Shown piece by piece: positions 56,037 to 64,000 of a stretch of 64,000 nt of DNA. The notes under the pieces were generated by a model. The model ran no database searches. It had not been told where the DNA came from and saw nothing but the letters and a program-made list of their open reading frames with translations. The stretch's first letter is position 1. Each line of letters opens with the position of its first letter. The stretch is from Schistocephalus solidus. Lineage: Eukaryota > Platyhelminthes > Cestoda > Diphyllobothriidea > Diphyllobothriidae. The stretch spans positions 32,815 to 96,814 of the forward strand of contig WEDG01002835.1 of NCBI GenBank assembly GCA_017591395.1, in the 5' to 3' direction. The position numbers were made by a program, and so were the translations under genes.

Positions 56037-58145
56037 ATGAAGAAGAAACAAAGGTTGTGGAAAAAGTACGAGCATATTCAAGATTCAACATCACTTGCCG
56101 AATATAAAGCGCAACGAAATATATGCCGCAAGGAAATACGAAATTCTAGAACTGCCTTTGAGCGTTTACTTACAACACAAGCCACAATATGTCGAAAGAA
56201 GTTTTATGGCTACATCCGCAGTCAAAGGAAGCACCGGGACGACATTGCAACGCTAAGGGATAACCTAGGGAACGTAGTTACGGAAGGACCGCGGAAAGTA
56301 GAGTTACTGTCAGAGTTTTTCAGATCGGCGTTTACGATGGAATCCCCCCGACGATAATTCGGGGAGTAGAAGTGGGCGAAGGTACAGCGGTTATTGAAAC
56401 TGTTACCTTTTCTGTCGCAGACGTAAGACATGTCCTCAGTCACATCAAATCAGACAAGTCTCCTGGACCGGATGGGATCCCTGGACTGATACTTAAAGAA
56501 CTATCGACCGAGCTATCGGTGCCTCTTTCAATTCTGTTCGAGCTTTCCATGCGAACAGGGGACTTGCCTTTGCAGTGGAAGACGGCCAACATCGTTCCGT
56601 TATATAAGGGAGGTAGCAAGATGTCTACAAAACAGCTTTCGGCCCATAAGCTTGATTTGCCTTTCCTGCAAAATGATGGAGGTCCTTGTGAAGCAGGCCA
56701 TACTAAGATTTTGCGATGAAAGTGACATCATACAAAATTTTCAACATGGCTTTCGGCGAGGGCACTCCTGCCTTTCAAATTTACTGACTTCAATTGAGGC
56801 CTGGACAAGTGCTTTAGAAGAGGGCTTCGAAGTGGACGTAGTGTACATCGATTTCCGCAAAGCCTTTGACAGCGTGCCCCATCAACGCCTTTTACACAAA
56901 CTGAGCGTTCTTGGCATCAAGGGAAAAATTTTGGACTGGATCAGGTCATTTTTAGTCGGTCGAAAACAACGCATTTGCATCGGGGAGGATAAATCGGACT
57001 GGGTTGACGTAGTTAGTGGGGTTCCTCAAGGCTCCGTTCTCGGTCCTCTACTCTTCATTCTCTATGTAAATGACAGCCTTCAAGAACTGGACTGCGGTAA
57101 AATCATGTTCGCCGATGACGTTAAACTATGGCAGGTCATTAAGCGCCCAAGTGACCGAGATGCTCTGCAAAATAATCTTTGCAAACTGCAGACGTGGTCT
57201 GAGAGATGGCTGCTGGATTTCAATGTGCAAAAGTGTGCCGTCCTCCACCTGCGTCCAACAAACTACCCTATCCCCCAGAGCAGCAGGACATATCACCTGA
57301 AAAACATCCAAATTCCCGTAGCATCTACGCAAAAGACCTAGGCATTTGGATACAGAGTAATCTGAAGCCCTCATTACAGTCTGTCAAAGCCGCAAATAAA
57401 GCCACGGGAGTGCTGCACGCTATCAAAAGGGCGTTTCTAGCCTTCGATGAAGATCTCTTTGGCAGAGTGTACGGCACATTTGTTCGACCACACCTAGAGT
57501 ATGGCATACAGGCGTGGCGGCCATGGCTAGCAAAGGACACAGCATGTCTGGAGAAAGTGCAGCGTCGGGCAACAAAGCTAGTAAGAGGTCTAAAAACCAC
57601 ACTTACATAGATAGACTGGCATGCCTAAATTTATTCCCTCTGCATTACAGGCAACAAAGAGGGATCTTATCCTAGTTTACAAGATAATAAACGGTCTTGA
57701 GAAAGGATTACGCTTTGAAGACATGTTTCAGTGGCACCTCTCGCCTCATCTCCGTGGGCACACGATGAAGCTGCGCACGAAAATGTCCAAGCTAAACCTC
57801 CGCTCTGAATTCTTCACGCAACGTGTCATACAACAGTGGAACAACCTTCCACAGTCAGTCGTGGAGGCAACTTCCCTTCAAATGTACAAACAACGCTTGG
57901 ATAATTACATGCGTCCCTCTCCTCTCCAAGTCTGAACTCTAAAAACCAGACATATATTGTAAAAAACAATGCTACTCTCCTCCCCCAAGTCTGACCTCTA
58001 AAAAAACCAGACATATATTGTAAAAACAATGCTACTCACTGTTTGCCAATACTATGTTAGTAGTGGTAAATTTACACATGCTAAATAGGGTTTTCAAAGG
58101 CATCGCCTATTATCCTCACCAAATAAACTGAATAAACTGAAACAA
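56037..58145 (+). mobile_element. LINE-B, 5'-truncated, nested in LINE-A
   Basis: A different CR1/Jockey-type ORF2. It starts in the region between endonuclease and RT (KKFYGYIRSQRKHRDD). It goes on through SPGPDGIPGLILKE (56,460), LVKQAILRFCDES, VVYIDFRKAFDSVPHQ, VPQGSVLGPLLFILYVND and MFADDVKLW (57,105-57,130, catalytic box intact), to FVRPHLEYGIQAWRPW. It has frameshifts near 56,357, 56,640 and 57,300 and a stop near 57,608. It ends with AATAAACTGAATAAACTGAA. The same LINE-A sequence continues on both sides, so LINE-B is the younger insertion. Confidence 0.88.
57930..58038 (+). repeat. 59-bp tandem duplication in LINE-B 3' end
   Basis: Two copies of GTCTGAACTCTAAAAACCAG... with CATATATTGTAAAAAACAAT, starting at 57,930 and 57,989. 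They lie just after the ORF2 stop, in the 3' UTR. Confidence 0.85.
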
Positions 58146-58905
58146 ATATTCAGATCACCGAAACCTGTCCTACCAACAACGCTGTGAGCTTACAAGCCTT
58201 GACCCACTATGGCTTCGTAGATTACAGAAGGGACTATAATTACGGTTTAAACTACTAAACAGTCGTACATTTAACCCACTTACATCTCTGAGGCACCTCG
58301 ACCACTCTCGGCACACCAGTCATCGAGATTTATTTTTATTTCTTCCTTTGGCACGCACAGTTAGATACCGACAGTTTTTTTTTCGGTAAACGCTATAGCA
58401 ATCTGAAATTAGCTGCCTAGAAGTATCAAAATTCAGCAAAGCTATCCCTTGTTTACGCGAACTGTCACTAGTTTTCTACATTCAGGACACCTTCCAAAAC
58501 CTTTGGGTGCTGACTCTGTTGAAGCTCTCTTCGGTTCTGATGGCGTTCACGGACTCTGAATCCTGTGCTGGTCTTCATGCTGAGGGCAATATTACTGGCT
58601 CTGCAGACCTCAATCGGCTTATTTCTCAGTCGACAGCGAACAGCCGCTCGCCGACATACCTGCTGGTGCAGAATACCGGATCCGTAACACTCAATGGAGA
58701 GGTTCTTCACCGGGCACCTGTGTTAACGCGTCCCTGTCCAGAACTTTAATTAATCAATAAGCTGCAGTTTTTTCTCCTGAAAACACATGAAACAACGATC
58801 AGGAGTTTTTTTCACTGTCAGCTTGACCCTCTACTGTATATATATTTTTTTGACCTTGCCTGTAAACTGGCAATAAATAAATAAAATAAAAAAATAAAAA
58901 AAATA
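58146..58905 (+). mobile_element. LINE-A copy 1, 3' part
   Basis: Resumes with CACCGAAACCTGTCCTACCA, matching copy 2 at about 63,185 onward, and runs through the end of ORF2 and the 3' UTR. It ends with TTGCCTGTAAACTGGCAATA and an A-rich AAATAAATAAAATAAA tail. Confidence 0.85.
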
Positions 58906-58912
58906 AATTGCA

Positions 58913-59209
58913 CTAACTGACTTCTGTGACTTAGTAATCAGCTAGACAGGCCTTCTGTGTATATTATTGAGCTCAAGTTGCTCAAGCCCGCGCTCAAGGC
59001 ACGTCGTTTGAAATTGGTTTCGAATTTCAAGTCCTTCGAGCCTACGAGTTTTTAGTCTCGACCTCAGGGAAGAAGACACGGTGCTGGGAAATTATTAAAG
59101 AATTGTCTGTATAATCACCTGAGTTCGTAAATTGCGACTTTGACGTAAGGATCCTGAGGCTTAAAAAAAGAAAAATTCCATTGCTGTAGATTCTTGCCTG
59201 CCCAAGGAT
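58913..59209. repeat. Short repeat between the two LINE-A copies
   Basis: 58,913-58,995 is an inverted copy of the ~100-bp motif seen at 49,999-50,430 (CTGACTTCTGTGACTTAGTA, GCTCAAGCCCGCG). A related stretch also precedes LINE-A copy 1 at 52,141-52,210. The remaining ~200 bp is not recognised. Confidence 0.6.
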
Positions 59210-59422
59210 TGATCTTAACTGGAATTGCAAGCCTCAATCTTTGCTGATTTCTGCAAGTCACGCCAGCTGTGTGCTTCTGCCTCTGCTTTCAAACGCGGAA
59301 GGGGTCCAGCCAAAGGCTGATTCCTTATATTTTCATATTCTTATTGTTGAATATCCTAAATGACTCTGTTAATTTTGTGGCGATTCTAACATCAATTTTA
59401 TTTGCTTTGTATCCCCATTAGT

Positions 59423-60540
59423 ATGCAAAATGCAGCTGCCTTTAGTTTATTGCCACGAAAAATTGCTCCACGACCTAGTTTCGCTCATGCCCCGCAAAAT
59501 CGCGTAGAACCGTCTTTCGATTATTCTAACCACTCGGCGATATTGGCAGGAGATTTTGGTCAGCGAATAAATAGACTAGCATAAAATAGTTGCAACTATC
59601 GTTATTCTGCTAATTGTTCCTCTCCCGCTAAATGGGCAAAAAGTCTAGTAAGCTCAGTTAATGTAGCTTACAAAGATGAAACTTATATGGGTTGTTTCAG
59701 CCTCCTTCGGAAATTCTTAGGGATGGATCAGGAGGTAGACAATCTAAGGCAAGAAAAATATAATTTAAAAAAATCTATTTCTTGCCCACCTGTAAAAAAA
59801 GCTGCTGTCCGTAAAAGACCGACCGCAAAAAATTCGTATGCACGTAAAGCCTCTTCAAGCTTACCTAATACTCACATAAAAGGCATCGCCTTTACCGAAC
59901 CCAGTAAACCAGAGGACCGTTCGCTAGTTCGAAAGGGTGTCCCATCTAGTCCTTTCTCCACACCATCATCACCTAGCTCAGGCAACATAGGCAATAATCT
60001 GGCCTTACAACCAAGCGCTGCATTGCTGCTGGACGTTGCATCATTATGCGATGCTGAAGAGGTTGGCGAGTTTGTAAAGCCAAAGAGAAAAAGTGTTAAG
60101 TAGACCAAGTTGTAGATGGATTTGACTCCAGTCTGCCCAACACCCGGTTCATCTGGACCTATCGGACCAAGTGAATTGGTTACAAGTACTCACTCAGTTG
60201 AAAGACCTGAATTGCGAATGGGTTTTTGATTGAGTAGAAAACATAATGTTATTATACACGGGGTCCCAGAGTCAGCATCAGTATTTCCAAAGGAGCAAGC
60301 AAAACATGACTTGGAACTCCTTCAATTGTATGAAAAAACGTTGCTTACGGACGGCAAGTCCATCCACATTCTCAAGGCCTATAAATAGGGAAGGCTCTGT
60401 AAACACCCGATTCAAATCCTCGACGAAGACCTCTTAAAATCATCTTGGAAAACGAAGCACTGGAACAGCTCCTCCTACAGAGAAAATCAACCCTACGGGG
60501 TCCGGATTCTGAAGTTTATTTTTTCCACCGGAATACAGGC
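59423..60540 (+). pseudogene. LINE-A copy 2 ORF1, broken
   Basis: MQNAAAFSLLPRKIAPRPSF opens it. A stop follows at 59,582, then the main piece 59,687-60,100 has the coiled-coil-like MDQEVDNLRQEKYNLKKSI, the Ser/Pro linker and KPKRKSVK. A stop at 60,101-60,103 truncates the basic patch that is longer in copy 1. The RRM-like part (60,246-60,480) is interrupted. Confidence 0.75.
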
Positions 60541-61829
60541 TGAAAGAGCGAATGAAAATGCAAAAATTTATAAAAGAACTGGAAATATGAAGGACCAATG
60601 GTGAGGTTCATCCCAAAATAAGTGACTGACAGATGCTACAAGTCTAAAGAGCATTTGTTCGGCCGAAGGCAGTCACTCCAACAGCCTAACTGTCTTGAGT
60701 CTGAAACCGAAAACGTGCCCGCTTAAAATAATCGTCCTAAATGCCAGATCTCTACTTAATAAGATGCCTTTGCTCCAGACTCTGGTTTTCATCCATCAAC
60801 CCGACATTGTAATAGTTACCGAGACATGAGCAACACCCTGTGTATCCGACTCCAAACTCTCCATTCTAGGCATCGCTTACATTCGGAATGATCGACACGA
60901 AGGCCATGGCGGAGATAGCTGTATCTATGTTTGACAACCACTTACATTTATGCCGTTGGACTTTTGACAATTTACCGCGGTAGAAAAGAGCTGTTGGCTC
61001 CGAGTTGTCCTAAAAGATAACTACTCTTTACTCGTTGGTTGTATCTATCGCCCACCCAATGCAAGTGAGGATTACGATCTTTGTCTCTCGACGGCATTTC
61101 ACACCGCAGCTGACTTAAATCTGAAGTACTTCTTGATTGCAGGTTACTTCAGACATCCTGAAGATCATTTGTTTCCAACTTCCAGTCCTGCAAAGTTCGA
61201 AGAACTACTTTAGGCCATAGATTTTGGCATGTGGGACCAGGAAGTCGATTTTCCCACCCGTAGGTCAAACATAATTTATCTTATTCTCTGTAGAGGTTGT
61301 CAGTCATTGTCAGTGTCACCTTTAGATCTACTTGGAAGTTTTGACCATGCCATAGTTCTTTCTTCACTAGAACTCGAGGCTGATTTAACGTTTTCCAAAA
61401 AGATAGTTTTTCCGTGATTTCAGATCAGCAAATATAGGGGAATTGCTAACACATCTAAATTCCCACGATTGGACTAACTTCTTTGTATGCTTGGATGTAA
61501 ATGTTTGTACTAATATATTGTACCAAGTTCTAGGTCCACTAATTTCTCATTTTGTTCCCCGTAAGAAAATAATTAATATGAAGGATGAAGTCTACCTCCC
61601 TTTATCATTCCGCCGTAGACTGCGTAGACTCTCCCATGGTTTTCATTTTCAAAACGACACTTCCGTCCTCTCCTTAATCCAACAAATTTTTGAAGAAGCT
61701 TAGAGGCTGTCTGATGGAAAACAGCTAGCCAATGAGGTCAACTTTGCCCAAAACCCTTCGTTAAATGTTGCGAAACTTTTTGTACGCACAGTAAAGGCGC
61801 ATAGAAAAACGCATTACCCCGCACTTCGA

Positions 61830-62760
61830 GACGCCTTAGGAAACCCTATACCTGACATGAAGTTGAAAGCTGATAGTTTCGATGCTTTCTTGTCTAGAAC
61901 GTTTAGTGAACATACTGTCACTCCCTTTCCTAACATATGGGTTTGGACCAGTAACGTCCACGAAAACATAAATTTTACCCTCTGGGACGTGACCGTAGCC
62001 ATTCGGCTTTTTCGTCAATCTTACATTCCTGGACCAGATGGCAGCCCGGTCAGCGTTCTAAAGGCGGATTCAAATGATATATTTCCGTCCCTTCCGTATA
62101 ATATATTTTATTTTGCTCTTGAAAGTGAAACCGTCCCCATTTTAGGGAAGGAATCGCACATTCTGCTTTTACCCAAACACGGCCGACCTACGTCACATGA
62201 CGACTTTAGGCCAATAAATACTCTGTCAGCAGTCTCGAAGCACTTAGAGACCTTGATCAAGGACAAGGTGATGCGTCGCCTAACAGTGAATAACCTACTT
62301 AATGCGGCTCAGCATGGGTTCATCGAAAAAGGTCATGTGGCACCTTTCAGCCCTCTTTCTTTGATCATGTGCTACAATCTAGAGACAGCGGTTTTGAAAT
62401 TTACACCGTTTATTTCGATTTCACGAAGGCTTTTGATCATGCTGACCATGATCTCCTCCTGCTAAAACTTGCCTCCTTCGACAGAGGTAACAAGCTTTGG
62501 AACTTTATATCCTCCTATTTGAATGCTCCCGCACAACGTGTTAAAATTTCTGATGTTATCTCCAACCCCAGACATGTGAGGAGTGGAGTTTTTCAGGGTA
62601 GCGTGCTCAAACCGCTTATATTTGCCTCTTCGTCAACGATGTTCCTGATTGTTTTCAGTATAATAGGCCCTTTATGTACGCTGACGATTTAAAAGTTGCC
62701 TATTGATATAAACCGGTCGATCACAACATCGCGCTTGAGCTCTTAAAAAAGTATCTTTAG
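61830..62760 (+). pseudogene. LINE-A copy 2 reverse transcriptase, broken
   Basis: PGPDGSPVSVLKADSND near 62,030, LRPINTL-like block near 62,205, YFDFTKAFDHADHDLLLLK near 62,405, VFQGSVLKPL near 62,590, and a shifted TLTI/YADD region near 62,680. Several frame changes are needed to follow it. Confidence 0.8.
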
Positions 62761-63880
62761 ACCTTCGCTCAGTGGTGTCGCACATGGCGCTTTTCGCTTT
62801 CTCACCACCAGTGCTCCGTTATGGTTGTTGGCGGCAACCATCAGCCCGATTTAAGCATAGACGGCCACGACCTAAAGGTGTCCGGAGTTATAAAGGATCT
62901 GGGCGCCCAAGCAGTGCCAAATCAATAACTCTATTGCTTTATTTATTTATATTCTAGTAGTCTTATTCTGTCAGAGCACTGCGCCATGATTGTCTCAAAA
63001 GCACGCCAAACTACTGCGTTTGTTCTCAAAAATTTTAAAACCGTCAAAATTAGAATCAGCCTCTATAAAATGAATGTCAGGCCTAGTCTGGAATACTTCT
63101 CGTTTTTATGCGGCCTTCTGCACGCAAGTGAACGGAAGAAGCTAGAATAAGTCCAGCCCCTCTTTACAAAAAGTTTTTCTTCAGAACACAGAAACCTGTA
63201 CTACCAACAACTCTGTAAGCTTTCAAGCCTCAGACCGCTGTGGCTTCGCAGATTACAGAAGGGACTATTTTTACAAGATAAACTTTTAAACAGTTGTACC
63301 TTTAACCCCCTTTTATCTCTGAAGCAGCTCGACCACTCTCGGCGCACCAGTCATCGAGATGTATTTTTATTTCTTCCTTTGGCACGCACGGTTTGACTCC
63401 ATCATTTTTTCGGTAAACGCTAACAATCTGGAATAAGCGTCCCAGAATTATCAAAATTCATCAAAGCTGTCCCTTGTTAGCGAGAGCTGTCACTAGTTTT
63501 CTACATTCAGGACACCTTCCAAAAATTTTGGGTGCTGACTCTGTGGAAGCTCTAACACGTTCTGATGGCGCTCATGGACTATGAATCCTGTGCCGGTTTT
63601 CATGCTGAGTGTAATATTGCTGGCTCTGCAGACCTTAATCGGCTTATTCCTTATTAAGTCGACAGCGAACAGCCGTTCACAGACATATCTGCTGGTCTAG
63701 AATACCGGATCCATAACACTGAAAGAAGAAGTACTTCACCATGCACCTGCGTTAACGCTTCCCTTTCCTGAACTTAAATCACTCAATAAGCTGCAATTTT
63801 TCCTCCTGAAAACTCTTGAAAAAATGATCAGAAGTTTTTTTTTACTGTCAGCTCAACCATCGTGACCTTGAAGACCCTAT

Positions 63881-64000
63881 AAGCACCACCAATTATTTGT
63901 TCTCCAACTTGGACAATTTGATCTTCGTTACCACTTCACTAGGACTGTACCGGACAATACTGTTTCAACTGCATGAGCAATACGTAACTGAACGAAGCAT
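63881..64000. other. Right window edge
   Basis: No match to the LINE-A copy 1 tail and no recognised feature. Confidence 0.4.

Larger units (their letters stand above)
59210..63880 (+). mobile_element. LINE-A copy 2, near full-length but degenerate
   Basis: Parallel to copy 1 in the same direction. 5' UTR with CCTTATATTTTCATATTCTT (59,322), ORF1 from ATG 59,423, endonuclease 60,720-61,420 (VTET, YRPPN, MWDQEVDFPTR), RT 61,830-62,760, and 3' UTR to about 63,880. It has many more stops than copy 1. However, it keeps YADD (near 62,680, on a shifted frame) and the ~66-bp segment that copy 1 lacks (62,820-62,885). A ~45-bp AT-rich insertion sits near 62,905-62,955. The tail after 63,880 differs from copy 1. 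Confidence 0.87.

Overview
The window is metazoan nuclear DNA, most likely from a parasitic flatworm. I lean towards a tapeworm or fluke, but the species cannot be fixed from sequence alone. The reasons are intron-rich genes with flatworm-like divergence, one 34-nt mini-intron, abundant Penelope-like and LINE elements, and a tandem repeat that joins a tRNA-like Pol III promoter to a hammerhead ribozyme, a combination known from the schistosome Sm-alpha family.

Layout. (1) 1-12,665: a tandem array of about 43 units of roughly 305 bp. On the minus strand each unit reads as a tRNA-like box A/box B promoter followed by a type I hammerhead ribozyme. The last five units (from about 11,281) are inverted, and a 100-N gap sits at 10,733-10,832. 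(2) 12,870-16,150: two broken Penelope-like elements placed head to head, with a (TA)n tract. (3) 16,516-39,330, plus strand: ten phase-consistent exons of a cytosolic carboxypeptidase of the CCP5/AGBL5 type. The N-terminal exons are not in view, so the ribozyme array and the Penelope elements may lie in an upstream intron. (4) 40,537-49,166, minus strand: a METTL16-type RNA m6A methyltransferase, convergent with CCP5. (5) 46,900-47,925 and 49,390-52,217: dispersed repeats, an RTE-like endonuclease fragment and a set of foldback repeats, the last lying just upstream of METTL16. (6) 52,217-64,000: two same-direction copies of one LINE family, the first interrupted by a second, different LINE.

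The two host genes are a tubulin deglutamylase and an RNA methyltransferase; nothing suggests that they act together. Nearly everything else is mobile or repeat DNA. The best candidate for an unusual system is the promoter-plus-ribozyme array: its units could be transcribed as multimers, cleave themselves into about 305-nt monomers, and depend on Penelope-like reverse transcriptase for spread. Most open frames inside the satellite are translation shadows and are not annotated as genes.
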